DNA of 64,000 nucleotides from Flavobacteriales bacterium UBA7878. GTDB taxonomy: Bacteria; Bacteroidota; Bacteroidia; Flavobacteriales; Schleiferiaceae. Below, in pieces: positions 50,441 through 59,762 of this stretch. Below the pieces are notes generated by a model. It saw only the letters and a program-made list of their open reading frames with translations, was not told where the DNA came from and made no database searches. Location of the stretch: the NCBI GenBank assembly GCA_002501205.1, contig DLRW01000036.1, forward strand, positions 1 through 64,000, written 5' to 3'. Both the position numbers and the translations under genes were made by a program. Numbering within the stretch: the first letter of the stretch is position 1; each line of letters begins with the position of its first letter.

Positions 50441-51696
50441 AGGGTTTGCCAGCGGTAGGAGTCCAGCTTAATCAGAATAAAAAGTAAAAAGGTAAAGCCC
50501 CAGAGAGAGGATCCTCCATAACTGAAGAAGGGCAGGGGAATGCCAATAACCGGTGCCAGTCCTATGGTCATGGCGATATTAATGCTGAAGTGGAAAAAGA
50601 GTATACTAACCACGGCATAAGCATAGGCCCGGGCAAAGCTTGATTTTTGCCTTTCGGCCAGATGAACCAAGCGAAAGAATAAGAGGCTAAAGAGTACTAT
50701 TAAAAGAGCACTGCCTAAGAAGCCCCATTCTTCACCTACGGTACAAAAGATAAAGTCGGTACTCTGCTCGGGTACAAAATCGAATTTGGTTTGCGTTCCC
50801 TGTAAATAGCCTTTACCACTCCACCCACCAGAACCAATGGCAATCATGGATTGGGTGGTATTATAGCCAATACCTTTAGGATCATGCGCCTTACCCAAAA
50901 GGATATTAATCCGGTTGCGGTGCCGATCTTCGAGTATATTATTGAAGGCATAATCCACACTATTCACTAAAACCAAAGCCACCGCTAAAATGGCGGTAAC
51001 CCTGAGCCAAAAGCCTCGCACTTTGCGCCCGAGGAATATGATGATAAGGGCAACTGCCGCCAGGATAATTTGCAGGTAAAGAATCGGGATCAGTAAGCTC
51101 AGTAGGAAAAGTACCGCAATGCTAATTCCCGCAATAATATAGGAGCTGGAAAGCCCTTCGCGGTAAAGCACCAGAATTAAGCTAAAATAGACTAAGCCTG
51201 AGCCTGGATCCGGTTGAGGTACAATTAAGATAGCCGGTAAAAGGATAATTCCAAAAGCCACAATTTTTGTGCGCCAGGAACTGAGATTTCGCTCCGGTTT
51301 ACCCAGAAAAGCCGCTAAAGCCAGGGCTGTCGCAAATTTGGCAAATTCCGAAGGTTGTAGGCTAAATCCGCCAATTACAAACCAGGAACGGGCACCAGCA
51401 ATCTCTTTTCCAAAGAATAGTACCGCTAATAGCGATAGCATACTGAGCCCATAAATGGGGTAGGCCAGGGTTTGAAAGACGCTGCCATCCAGGATAAAAA
51501 GGAAAATGATGATCAACACTGAGGTGCCAATCCACAACAATTGTTTCCCATAGCGTTGGGTAAAATCGAGGATATTGGAATGCGCCTCATCGTAAACCGC
51601 AGCATAGATATTTAGCCAGCCCAAAATAGCCAGGCTGAAATATAGCAGCACAGTTAGCCAGTCAATCTTCTGTATCCCTAAATTACCTTGCCGCAT
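50437..51696 (-). CDS. rodA: Rod shape-determining protein RodA
   Basis: A 419-residue SEDS-family glycosyltransferase that polymerises peptidoglycan for cell elongation with PBP2. About ten membrane helices. Conserved elements are GARSWFVIGGFSLQPSEFAKFATALALA and the late PLPFFSYGGSSLWGF. The start at 51694-51696 (MRQGNLGIQKIDW) gives a 14-base overlap with mrdA; a Met at 51735 would overlap by 53 bases. It ends the mre-mrd operon. Confidence 0.93.
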   Translation of the reverse strand: MRQGNLGIQKIDWLTVLLYFSLAILGWLNIYAAVYDEAHSNILDFTQRYGKQLLWIGTSVLIIIFLFILDGSVFQTLAYPIYGLSMLSLLAVLFFGKEIAGARSWFVIGGFSLQPSEFAKFATALALAAFLGKPERNLSSWRTKIVAFGIILLPAILIVPQPDPGSGLVYFSLILVLYREGLSSSYIIAGISIAVLFLLSLLIPILYLQIILAAVALIIIFLGRKVRGFWLRVTAILAVALVLVNSVDYAFNNILEDRHRNRINILLGKAHDPKGIGYNTTQSMIAIGSGGWSGKGYLQGTQTKFDFVPEQSTDFIFCTVGEEWGFLGSALLIVLFSLLFFRLVHLAERQKSSFARAYAYAVVSILFFHFSINIAMTIGLAPVIGIPLPFFSYGGSSLWGFTFLLFILIKLDSYRWQTL

Positions 51697-53548
51697 TCGC
51701 TGTAGAATCGCTGACCTCCAGGCCGTATTTTTCAATCAGTTGTTTAGCGTATTCCTCGCTTAAATCTCCCGCCAACATACGTTTTTCCATTTCAGGCCGA
51801 CTGATTTCGCCGATCAGGTATTTTTCGATTATTAAGCTCGCAATAGGAGCGGCCCAGCGACTACCCCAGTAGCCGTTTTCAACAATAATGGAAATGGCAA
51901 TTTTAGGATCATCTTTGGGTGCAAAGGCTACAAATATGGAATGGTCCTGTCCATGTGGATTCTCAGCTGTCCCCGTTTTACCACACATCTCAATACTTTC
52001 CAAACGCGCACCTCGTGCGGTACCACTTTCGAATACATCGAACATTCCGTCGATAACCACAGGAAAATGAATACTGTCGATGGTGGTCTGCTTTTTCTCC
52101 GTAAACTGCTTGTTATCAATTGGCTCACCTCCAACGCCTTTAATGATATGGGGAGTGTAATAATAGCCTCGGTTCGCAATGGCGGCAGTCATATTAGCCA
52201 TTTGAATAGGCGTGAGCAGCATTTCACCCTGACCAATTGCCAAGGAGATGGTGCTCACCGCTTTCCAACCGGTGTAGCCAAAGGCCCGATCGTAATAATC
52301 TGCATCCGGAACCAGGCCCTTTCTTCCGGTCGGTAAATCATTATTCAAGAACTGACCAATATTGAAGCTCTTTACATGATTGCTCCATACATTCATGCCT
52401 TCTTGCGCGGTGGGGTATTTTTCAATAATGTTTTTAAAGACCTGACAGAAGTAGTTATTGCAACTCTTGGAAATCCCTGTGCGCAGGGCGATAGGATAAT
52501 TGGTTCCGCAGTGACAAGCCACGTGTAAGCGACCGTAGTGAAAGCCATGATGGCAGGTATAGCTGGTGCTTGGGCTTAAGGTGCCCTCTTGCAAACCAAT
52601 CAAAGCATTTATCACCTTAAAGGGGGATCCTGGAGGGTATTCGGCTAAAAGTCCTCGATCAAAAAGAGGGAGACTAATGCTATCGCGATAGAGTCGGTTA
52701 TAATTTGCCGAACGTTGGCGACCTACCATTAAATCCGGCTTATAGGAAGGGCTGGTAACCAGGGCTAGAATTTCTCCGCTGGAAGGTTCAATGGCCACAA
52801 TGGATCCGCGTTTCCCTTGCATCAGTTTCTCGCCGTATGCTTGTATTACTATATCGATAGTACTCTGTACATCCAAACCAGGTTCGGGTAGGGTATCATA
52901 ATCACCATTCTGATAAGGCCCCATTACCCGATTGTGCACATCTTTAAGGCGGTAGTTTACCCCTATTTTACCCTTGAGAACGTCTTCATAGCTTTTCTCA
53001 ATTCCGGTTTTACCGATAAGGTCACCCAATTGATACTCTGGGTGATCCAGAATGTAGCGTTCATTCGCTTCACCGATGAATCCCAAAACATTGGCTCCGG
53101 CTTGAGTCATATAATCCCGTAGAATCCGCTTTTGGGGATAAAAACCTGGAAATAAGTGTAATTGCTCCTGGATTAGAGCGAAATCCTCCTTGCTGATCTG
53201 CTTAACGAAGATGGAAGGCTTTAAATAGGAATAGCGCTTGGCTGCCAGCATTCGTTTGCGGTATTCGCTTTTGCTTAATCCTACCAGCTTACAAAATGCC
53301 AGAGTGTCCTTTACTTGAACCTGAGCAGGAACGACCATCAAATCATAAGCACTCTGATTACCTACCAAAAGCTTTTGATTGCGATCGTAAATAAGGCCTC
53401 GCCCGGGATACACCTTTTCAATACGAACTACATTATTGAGGGCCGATAACTTATACTCTTCCTGTAAAACCTGGATATAGAAGAGCCTTCCGGCAAAGAC
53501 CAGGGCTATGGCAATAAAGAAAAAGTAAAAAAGGTATTTGCGCTGCAT
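51683..53548 (-). CDS. mrdA: Penicillin-binding protein 2
   Basis: A 621-residue class B PBP, the transpeptidase partner of RodA. An N-terminal membrane anchor is followed by the pedestal domain (RGLIYDRNQKLLVGN). The penicilloyl-serine site is PPGSPFKV (Ser-x-x-Lys), the second motif is SKSCNNYF (Ser-x-Asn equivalent) and the third is CGKTGTAENP (Lys-Thr-Gly). The protein is bound to the inner membrane and acts in the periplasm. It adjoins mreD (no gap) and overlaps rodA. Confidence 0.95.
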   Translation of the reverse strand: MQRKYLFYFFFIAIALVFAGRLFYIQVLQEEYKLSALNNVVRIEKVYPGRGLIYDRNQKLLVGNQSAYDLMVVPAQVQVKDTLAFCKLVGLSKSEYRKRMLAAKRYSYLKPSIFVKQISKEDFALIQEQLHLFPGFYPQKRILRDYMTQAGANVLGFIGEANERYILDHPEYQLGDLIGKTGIEKSYEDVLKGKIGVNYRLKDVHNRVMGPYQNGDYDTLPEPGLDVQSTIDIVIQAYGEKLMQGKRGSIVAIEPSSGEILALVTSPSYKPDLMVGRQRSANYNRLYRDSISLPLFDRGLLAEYPPGSPFKVINALIGLQEGTLSPSTSYTCHHGFHYGRLHVACHCGTNYPIALRTGISKSCNNYFCQVFKNIIEKYPTAQEGMNVWSNHVKSFNIGQFLNNDLPTGRKGLVPDADYYDRAFGYTGWKAVSTISLAIGQGEMLLTPIQMANMTAAIANRGYYYTPHIIKGVGGEPIDNKQFTEKKQTTIDSIHFPVVIDGMFDVFESGTARGARLESIEMCGKTGTAENPHGQDHSIFVAFAPKDDPKIAISIIVENGYWGSRWAAPIASLIIEKYLIGEISRPEMEKRMLAGDLSEEYAKQLIEKYGLEVSDSTANAAR

Positions 53549-54046
53549 TTAGCGACGGGCATTCCAAAGTTGATACAGGAGTACAAAAATAAAAGAGAAA
53601 AGACTGCTGTACAGACTTCTTTGCAACAAGATACCGAATTGATTCCACTGAAAACTCTCCAAGCCAAATAAAACGAAATGATGCAGGAAGAAACCTACAA
53701 AGAGCAGACCTAATCTGCGCTCCAGACTCATGGTTTTAAAGTGAGGTACATCGGGATTATCTTCTCTACCGGTTCCAAAGACACGAGTGAGCATGGGCAT
53801 AATGAAGGCTAAAAAGACAGTCGCCGCAGCGTGCACCCCGGCACTTTCTTCCAGAATATCTATAGAGGCTCCCAAGGCAAAGGCAATCACCAATTGCCAA
53901 AAACGTGGATAGAAAATTAAAATGCTAAATACCGGGTAGATGTATAAATAAGGATTGAGATAATGATTAAAGAGGTATTCATTGAGAAAGAATACCTGAA
54001 TTGCTATCATTAAAAGCAAAATCCCTATGTCGCGGAGCATCTTCAT
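53549..54046 (-). CDS. mreD: Rod shape-determining protein MreD
   Basis: A 165-residue integral membrane protein with five or six hydrophobic helices. It has low sequence identity in general, but its position between mreC and mrdA and its size identify it. The start overlaps the mreC stop by 4 bases, and its stop directly abuts mrdA. MreD works with MreBC to link the cytoskeleton to the wall-synthesis enzymes. Confidence 0.88.
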   Translation of the reverse strand: MKMLRDIGILLLMIAIQVFFLNEYLFNHYLNPYLYIYPVFSILIFYPRFWQLVIAFALGASIDILEESAGVHAAATVFLAFIMPMLTRVFGTGREDNPDVPHFKTMSLERRLGLLFVGFFLHHFVLFGLESFQWNQFGILLQRSLYSSLFSFIFVLLYQLWNARR

Positions 54047-54870
54047 TGGATAGCAGGATTTTGAAGGGTGTCCAGTTCTGCACCAAATAAATCTTTAACA
54101 ACATAGACTTCGGCGATATTAGCAAAGTCGGTGCTTAAGGCTACTTCCAGACTGAAAAAATTTTGATCGGCCTGCAAAGTTTTAGATTCTACAACCCCAA
54201 TGGAAATTCCAGGAGGGAAATATCGAGAGCGACCGTCGGTAATTAAAGTGTCACCGGCTTTCACATTCGAATAACGAGGAATATCAGTTACCTGACTAAT
54301 TAAATAATCTTCACCGGGCCACTTTAATGGGCCGAAATAGCCTTCGCTTTTAAGGGCCGCGCTAATGGACAAGCTATTATTGATTAAGGGAATGACCCGA
54401 GCGAAATTGCTACTTACCGAGGATACCATACCTACGACACCCAGAGGACCTATAACTCCCATATGTGGTTTAACGCCACTGCGAGAGCCTTTATCGATAA
54501 TCAAATAATTACTGGCTTTTAAATGGCTGCTGTGAATCACCTTAGCTGGAAGGTAGGTATAGCGCTGATTAAGAACACTGTCATTAATCGTATCAGCGCC
54601 ATAATTCTGGATGAGCAAGGATTCATTTAACTGCTCCCTCAATCGGCGATTCTCTTCTGCCAGTTGGGCATTTTCAATGCGCAGGTTGAGGTAAGACTGA
54701 AAGTCGTCCTGAAAATTGCTTATCCGGCCATTAATCTCCGTTGTAACACTATTGAATTGCGCACGGGGATAGCTTTTTGCAGAAACCACCCAGTACACTG
54801 CAATAGCCTCTAAAAGAATAAAGAGTAAAAGAATTCGGCTCCTATGCAGCAGTATAAGGAAGTACCGCAT
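54043..54870 (-). CDS. mreC: Rod shape-determining protein MreC
   Basis: A 275-residue periplasmic scaffold with an N-terminal anchor (FLILLHRSRILLLFILLEAIAVYW), a coiled coil (about residues 55-85, ENAQLAEENRRLREQLNE) and the MreC beta domain with ASNYLIIDKGSRSGVKPHMGVIGPLGVVG and DTLITDGRSRYFPPGISIGVV. It lies 7 bases after mreB in the canonical operon. Confidence 0.94.
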   Translation of the reverse strand: MRYFLILLHRSRILLLFILLEAIAVYWVVSAKSYPRAQFNSVTTEINGRISNFQDDFQSYLNLRIENAQLAEENRRLREQLNESLLIQNYGADTINDSVLNQRYTYLPAKVIHSSHLKASNYLIIDKGSRSGVKPHMGVIGPLGVVGMVSSVSSNFARVIPLINNSLSISAALKSEGYFGPLKWPGEDYLISQVTDIPRYSNVKAGDTLITDGRSRYFPPGISIGVVESKTLQADQNFFSLEVALSTDFANIAEVYVVKDLFGAELDTLQNPAIQ

Positions 54871-54877
54871 AAGGCTT

Positions 54878-55903
54878 TTAGCTCATCAAGAAATTGTACT
54901 TCCCGATATTCTTAAGGGCGATACCCGTACCGCGAACTACTGCACGCAAAGGATCTTCCGCTACGTATACCGGTAAATCCGTTTTCATACTAATTCGTTT
55001 ATCTAAGCCGCGAAGCATCGAACCTCCGCCGGCCATGTAAATACCGCTATTGTAGATATCAGCTGCCAATTCTGGAGGTGTCAAGGAGAGAGCTTCCATT
55101 ATCGCGTCTTCAATGCGGATGATCGACTTATCCAAAGCTTTGGCAATTTCTTTATAGGTAATGATCAATTGCTTGGGCTTACCGGTAAGCAGGTCTCTAC
55201 CTTGTACGGGCATATCTTCGGGTGGGTTTTCCAACTCATCCAAAGCCGAACCAATCTTAATCTTGATTTCCTCCGAACTACGCTCTCCAATAAAGAGATT
55301 GTGCTGAGTACGCATATAGTAGGCGATGTCGTTCGTGAAAACGTCCCCGGCTACTTTAATACTCTTATCGGCAACAATTCCTCCTAAGGCCAAAACGGCA
55401 ATCTCAGTGGTACCACCACCGATATCGATAATCATGTTTCCTTTAGGCTCCTGCACATCTACACCGGTACCTATCGCTGCGGCCATAGGTTCGTGAATCA
55501 AATACACTTCGCGGGCTCCGGCTTTTTGAGCAGAGTCTTTTACCGCTCGTTTTTCTACTTCTGTAATCCCTGAAGGAATACAGATAACCATACGCAGGGC
55601 AGGGGGAATCATTCGCTTTTGTAGGGCCGGAATGCTTTTAATCATCTCCCGGATCATAGACTCAGAAGCTTCAAAGTCCGCAATTACTCCGTCTTTTAGG
55701 GGGCGTATAGTTTTAATATCCTCGTGGGTCTTGCCGTGCATTTGCCGTGCAGTTTGACCAACGGCGATGATTTTATTGGTGATGCGATCTTTTGCTACGA
55801 TCGAAGGAGCGTCTACCACCACCTTATCGTTATGGATGATCAGGGTATTGGCAGTGCCCAGATCTATCGCAATGTCTTCGCGTAAAAAATCAAAAAGTCC
55901 CAA
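54878..55903 (-). CDS. mreB: Rod shape-determining protein MreB
   Basis: A 341-residue actin homologue, normal length. IDLGTANTLI is the phosphate-1 loop, VEKRAVKDSAQKAGAREVYLI and DIGGGTTEIAV (phosphate-2) follow, and YMAGGGSMLRGLD ends the ATP site. It forms membrane-bound filaments that guide peptidoglycan insertion. It starts 5 bases after purH. Confidence 0.97.
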   Translation of the reverse strand: MGLFDFLREDIAIDLGTANTLIIHNDKVVVDAPSIVAKDRITNKIIAVGQTARQMHGKTHEDIKTIRPLKDGVIADFEASESMIREMIKSIPALQKRMIPPALRMVICIPSGITEVEKRAVKDSAQKAGAREVYLIHEPMAAAIGTGVDVQEPKGNMIIDIGGGTTEIAVLALGGIVADKSIKVAGDVFTNDIAYYMRTQHNLFIGERSSEEIKIKIGSALDELENPPEDMPVQGRDLLTGKPKQLIITYKEIAKALDKSIIRIEDAIMEALSLTPPELAADIYNSGIYMAGGGSMLRGLDKRISMKTDLPVYVAEDPLRAVVRGTGIALKNIGKYNFLMS

Positions 55904-55908
55904 TTCTC

Positions 55909-57417
55909 TTAGTGTTTAAAGTGGCGTATGCCGGTAAATACCATTTTCATTTGCTCTTGATCGCAGTAGTCGATCGAAAGCTGATCTTTAATTGATCCGC
56001 CAGGTTGAATTACCGATTTGATTCCTTCCTCATTGGCAATTTCAACACAATCAGGGAAAGGGAAGAAGGCATCAGATGCCATAACCGCTCCCTCTAATTC
56101 GAAGTGAAAAGCCTTGGCCTTAGTGATAGCTTGTTTTAAAGCATCCACTCTCGATGTTTGGCCGGTACCCCCCGCGATCAATTGTTTGTTCTTGGCTAAG
56201 ATAATGGTATTTGACTTGGTATGCTTGCAAATTTTTGAGGCAAAAAGTAGATCTTCAATCTCATTTTCTGAAGGGCTTACTTTGGTCACCACCTTCAAGT
56301 CTTCCTGGCTGTCGGTATGCTGATCTTTCTCTTGCGCTAGAATTCCGTTTAAGAGAGTTCTATACTGCATTTTAGGTGCATCAAAGTCTTTAAGAATTAA
56401 GATGATGCGGTTTTTCTTTTGCTGCAAGATTTCTAATGCTTCAGCACTGTAGGAAGGAGCAATAACAATCTCGAAGAAGATTTTATGCATGTCTTCCGCG
56501 GTGGCTTTGTCAATTTCACGGTTAGAAATCAAAACGCCACCAAAGGCAGATACCGGATCACCCGCAAGGGCATCGGTCCAGCTGTCTAATACGCTTTCGC
56601 GTGAAGCTATACCACAGGCATTATTGTGTTTTAATACGGCAACGGTAGTTTCATCAAATTCGCGAATCAGATTTACCGCTGCATCAGCATCCAGAAGGTT
56701 ATTGTAGGAAAGGGCTTTTCCGTGTAATTGCTCGAAAACCTCTTCCATATTGCCATAGAAGCTTCCTTTTTGATGGGGGTTTTCACCATAGCGCAAAGGA
56801 TGTTCCTGGCCTAAAATCAAGTTTTGATAATTGCCGCTTAGGTAGGCTTGGATGTGGGTATCATAGGCTGAAGAAATGCGGAAAGCTGCCGCTGCAAACT
56901 GCTTGCGAACTTCTTCATTAAGACTATCAGAGGTTAGAACTTCAAGCGCCTGAGCATAATATTCACGTGATGGAATAATCCAGGTATCATTATAGTTCTT
57001 GGCCGCGGCGCGAATCAGAGAGATTCCACCGATGTCAATTTTCTCGATAATATCTTGATGCGAAGCTCCTGAAGCTAAAGTTTCTTCAAAAGGATAAAGA
57101 TCCACCACCACTACATCGATGGAAGGAATCTCAAATTCATTCATTTCAGCGATATCGCTATCCAAATTGCGACGTCCTAAAATGCCTCCAAATACCTTGG
57201 GATGCAAGGTTTTTACCCTTCCCCCTAAGATACTGGGGTAACTGGTTAAGTCCTCTACGGCTTCTACTTTATGTCCCAGATCCTCCAGGAATTTGCGGGT
57301 TCCCCCGGTTGATAAGAGCGTGTAACCTTTATCCACTAAGGCTTGCGCGAGGCTGTCTAAGCCATCTTTATAAAATACGGAGATCAAGGCGGTAGGTGCA
57401 CCGGTAATTGAAGGCAT
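55909..57417 (-). CDS. purH: Bifunctional AICAR transformylase / IMP cyclohydrolase
   Basis: A 502-residue bifunctional purine enzyme. The N-terminal domain (IMP cyclohydrolase) begins ALISVFYKDGLDSLAQ, with LLSTGGTRKFLED and GRVKTLHPKVFGGIL. The transformylase domain has LRYGENPHQKGSFY, KHNNACGIAS and GGSIKDQLSIDYCDQ. It performs the last two steps of IMP synthesis using 10-formyltetrahydrofolate, which the fhs product at 41553 supplies. Its place before mreB is typical of Bacteroidota. Confidence 0.97.
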   Translation of the reverse strand: MPSITGAPTALISVFYKDGLDSLAQALVDKGYTLLSTGGTRKFLEDLGHKVEAVEDLTSYPSILGGRVKTLHPKVFGGILGRRNLDSDIAEMNEFEIPSIDVVVVDLYPFEETLASGASHQDIIEKIDIGGISLIRAAAKNYNDTWIIPSREYYAQALEVLTSDSLNEEVRKQFAAAAFRISSAYDTHIQAYLSGNYQNLILGQEHPLRYGENPHQKGSFYGNMEEVFEQLHGKALSYNNLLDADAAVNLIREFDETTVAVLKHNNACGIASRESVLDSWTDALAGDPVSAFGGVLISNREIDKATAEDMHKIFFEIVIAPSYSAEALEILQQKKNRIILILKDFDAPKMQYRTLLNGILAQEKDQHTDSQEDLKVVTKVSPSENEIEDLLFASKICKHTKSNTIILAKNKQLIAGGTGQTSRVDALKQAITKAKAFHFELEGAVMASDAFFPFPDCVEIANEEGIKSVIQPGGSIKDQLSIDYCDQEQMKMVFTGIRHFKH

Positions 57418-57437
57418 GCTGAAAATTTTTTAAAGGG

Positions 57438-57445
57438 CAAAATTA
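57438..57445 (-). promoter_or_regulatory. Promoter -7 element TAATTTTG for purH-mre operon
   Basis: TAATTTTG on the minus strand fits TAnnTTTG and ends 20 bases before the purH start. It would drive purH, mreBCD, mrdA and rodA. Confidence 0.5.
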
Positions 57446-57487
57446 GTGCTTTTTAAAAGCATGGAAAGGCCTTGGACAAAATTCATT

Positions 57488-57495
57488 TACCTTTG
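57488..57495 (+). promoter_or_regulatory. Promoter -7 element TACCTTTG for ABC permease
   Basis: TACCTTTG fits TAnnTTTG and ends 17 bases before the permease ATG. A TTG at 57472 lies at a shorter than usual spacing (13 bases). Confidence 0.45.
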
Positions 57496-57512
57496 AATGG
57501 CAATTCAAGATC

Positions 57513-58769
57513 ATGGTCTTCCTCCGCATACTTCAAGAGAGTTTACGCTTTGCTTTGCATGCCTTGCGAGTAAATCGTTTGCGCACATTTCTATCCTTGA
57601 TTGGAGTGACAATTGGTATCCTGACCATTGTTGCTGTTTTTACCATTGTAGATTCTTTGGAACGGAATATCCGCGAAAGCGTGGAGAGCTTGGGTAGTAA
57701 TGTAGTTTATGTACAGAAATGGCCTTGGGGCGGAGGATCTGGTGAATACAAATGGTGGAAGTATTTCCAGCGCCCGGAGCCCGATTTTTACGAAATGGAG
57801 AAACTGGAAGAGCGCCTTTCCACCGTTGAATACATCGCTTATGCCTTTGGGGTAAATCAAACCCTTAAGTATGGTTTGAATTCAGTGGAAAGGGTAAACG
57901 TGATGTGTGTTTCTCACGATTACAATCAAATCTGGAAATTTGAACTGTCCGATGGGCGATATTTCTCCGATCTGGAATCCAGGAAAGGTAACCCTATTGC
58001 CATTTTAGGTCACGATGTAGCGGAAGGTCTGTATGGAAATGCCGATCCCATTGGCAGAGATTTCAGTGTGCTGGGCCGGAAACTTAGGGTGATTGGTGTT
58101 TTAGAAAAGCAAGGCCAAAGTTTGGTAGGGCAAAATATGGATGGGGCTATTTTGGTTCCCATAAAATACGTGGGAAACCTGATGAGTCTTAAAAATCAGA
58201 ATGGTGGAACCATGATGGCCCAAGCCAAAGAAGGGGTGGAGATGAGCGCGATGAAAGATGAGATTACCGGAGCTATGCGAGCTATTCGACGATTAAAGCC
58301 AAAGGCAGATGATAATTTTTCCCTGAATGAAATTTCAGTGATTTCCAATGGTCTGGATTCCTTCTTTGCTGCTATTGGATTATCAGGTCTGGTAATTGGT
58401 GGATTCAGTATTCTGGTTGGAGGTTTTGGAATCGCCAATATTATGTTCGTTAGCGTTCGGGAAAGAACCAACCAAATCGGAATACAGATGAGTTTAGGTG
58501 CCAAGAGGTATTTTATCCTGAGCCAGTTTTTATTAGAGTCTGTGCTTTTATGCCTCATTGGCGGAAGCCTTGGAATTGCGATGGTTTACGGAGCACAATT
58601 GGCTTTGCCCTATATTTTGGGGGAAATGGATTTCGAAATTTATGTGAGTCTAAAGAATGTTATTCAGGGCCTTAGTATTTCGATAGTCATTGGCTTGGTA
58701 TCGGGATTTCTGCCCGCGCTCAGTGCCTCTCGTTTAGATCCGGTAGAAGCAATTCGTAGCGGACAATAA
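57513..58769 (+). CDS. ABC transporter permease, MacB/FtsX type
   Basis: A 418-residue permease. An N-terminal helix (FLSLIGVTIGILTIVAVFTI) is followed by a periplasmic MacB-PCD domain with LGSNVVYVQKWPWGGGS and GRDFSVLGRKLRVIGVLEKQG. Three C-terminal helices (about residues 290-315, 330-360, 385-405) with GFGIANIMFVSVRERTNQIGI match the FtsX fold. Members export macrolides, peptides or lipoproteins or act as mechanotransmitters. The ATPase gene is not adjacent, so it must use one encoded elsewhere. It converges with the GAF gene with a 5-base gap. Confidence 0.9.
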   Translation: MVFLRILQESLRFALHALRVNRLRTFLSLIGVTIGILTIVAVFTIVDSLERNIRESVESLGSNVVYVQKWPWGGGSGEYKWWKYFQRPEPDFYEMEKLEERLSTVEYIAYAFGVNQTLKYGLNSVERVNVMCVSHDYNQIWKFELSDGRYFSDLESRKGNPIAILGHDVAEGLYGNADPIGRDFSVLGRKLRVIGVLEKQGQSLVGQNMDGAILVPIKYVGNLMSLKNQNGGTMMAQAKEGVEMSAMKDEITGAMRAIRRLKPKADDNFSLNEISVISNGLDSFFAAIGLSGLVIGGFSILVGGFGIANIMFVSVRERTNQIGIQMSLGAKRYFILSQFLLESVLLCLIGGSLGIAMVYGAQLALPYILGEMDFEIYVSLKNVIQGLSISIVIGLVSGFLPALSASRLDPVEAIRSGQ

Positions 58770-58774
58770 GTCCA

Positions 58775-59257
58775 TTAAATCAATTGATTAATGTAGCTGC
58801 TAAGCTGCGGATATCGTTGGGCTAATAACTTGTTTACGTCGATCAGAAACTGCTCATCCTCTGCCTGAAAGCGGTTTATTTTATGGCTGTCGATATCAAT
58901 TTGAGCAATTAGATTACCGTTTTGGTATAGCGGAACCACAATTTCAGATTTCACATCAATGCTGCAAGCAATATAATTGGACTGTGCATTAACATCCTCC
59001 ACCAAAAAGCTATTTCCGCTTTCCGCAACCTGACCACAAATACCCTTCCCAAAGTCAATAACGGTATGATCGGTTGGAGCGCCAACATAGGGGCCTAAAT
59101 GCAATTTTCGACTAGGATGATGCATAAAGTAGAAACCTACCCAATCATAGGCTTCCATTTCTGCGTGAATGAGTTCACATACTTTCAAGAGCCCTTGACT
59201 AATATCTTCTATCGAATCAAGCTCTTCTTTGATTTTGCTTACTAGCAATGAATGCAT
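58775..59257 (-). CDS. GAF-domain protein, free methionine-(R)-sulfoxide reductase-like
   Basis: A 160-residue single GAF domain. AYDWVGFYFM, LGPYVGAPTDHTVIDFGKGICGQVAESG and NYIACSIDVKSEIVVPLYQNG follow the fRMsr family. The Cys residues in GICGQ and IACSID correspond to two of the three Cys of E. coli MsrC/YebR, but the third position, upstream in the VACIRI-type segment, is Thr here. It may still act with two Cys or may bind a ligand instead. It lies 3 bases before the DgkA-type gene's stop. Confidence 0.85.
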   Translation of the reverse strand: MHSLLVSKIKEELDSIEDISQGLLKVCELIHAEMEAYDWVGFYFMHHPSRKLHLGPYVGAPTDHTVIDFGKGICGQVAESGNSFLVEDVNAQSNYIACSIDVKSEIVVPLYQNGNLIAQIDIDSHKINRFQAEDEQFLIDVNKLLAQRYPQLSSYINQLI

Positions 59258-59260
59258 CCC

Positions 59261-59665
59261 TTAAAATTTGGGTACAAAAATAATCAGGGCAATAATCACA
59301 CTGCAAATAGCAGCGATTATTACTGCCGCCGCAGCAATGTCTTTGGCTTTTTTTGCTAAAGGATGTTTTTCGGGATGAGTAAGGTTTAAAGTATACTCAA
59401 TAGCAGAGTTCATTGCTTCAAGGCTAAGCACTGCGCCATAGCAGAGAATCAGGGCGATCCACTCGCTATTGCTGACGTTTAAATAAATAGCACTTGAGCT
59501 AACCACCACTATTGCTAGTAGATGTATGCGTGCATGGGCCGACTCTTTAAATAAGAGCCCAAGTCCCTCAAATGCAACGCGGAATGCGAAAATTCGCTTT
59601 TTTAGATACCCCACCTTTTGCTGTTTTTTTACGTATGGGTTTAATGAGCAGTGTACATAAGGCAA
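59261..59665 (-). CDS. dgkA: Diacylglycerol / undecaprenol kinase (DgkA family)
   Basis: A 134-residue membrane kinase with three helices. The active-site segment is SLEAMNSAIEYTLNLTHPEKHPLAKKAKDIAAAAV, containing the conserved E-x-x-N-x-A-I-E and K-D-x-A-A-A-V elements; the N-terminal RVAFEGLGLLFKESAHARIH is the substrate-binding part. The first 17 residues look unlike the family, and a GTG at residue 18 (position 59614) is an alternative start. Gram-positive-type members phosphorylate undecaprenol; this cannot be told from DgkA by sequence alone. Confidence 0.9.
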   Translation of the reverse strand: MPYVHCSLNPYVKKQQKVGYLKKRIFAFRVAFEGLGLLFKESAHARIHLLAIVVVSSSAIYLNVSNSEWIALILCYGAVLSLEAMNSAIEYTLNLTHPEKHPLAKKAKDIAAAAVIIAAICSVIIALIIFVPKF

Positions 59666-59762
59666 AGGTCGTTAACTAAATTGTCAATATCCCTTGTCAA
59701 TTTCATAAGACCAGTCCTAAAGAATGCTGTAAATTGCCAATATTTTGCAAACAATCCTAATT

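Noticed and set aside
58777..58788. Palindrome AATCAATTGATT between the ABC permease and GAF genes
   Set aside because: AT-rich, loop-free and without a T tract, so it does not make a believable terminator.
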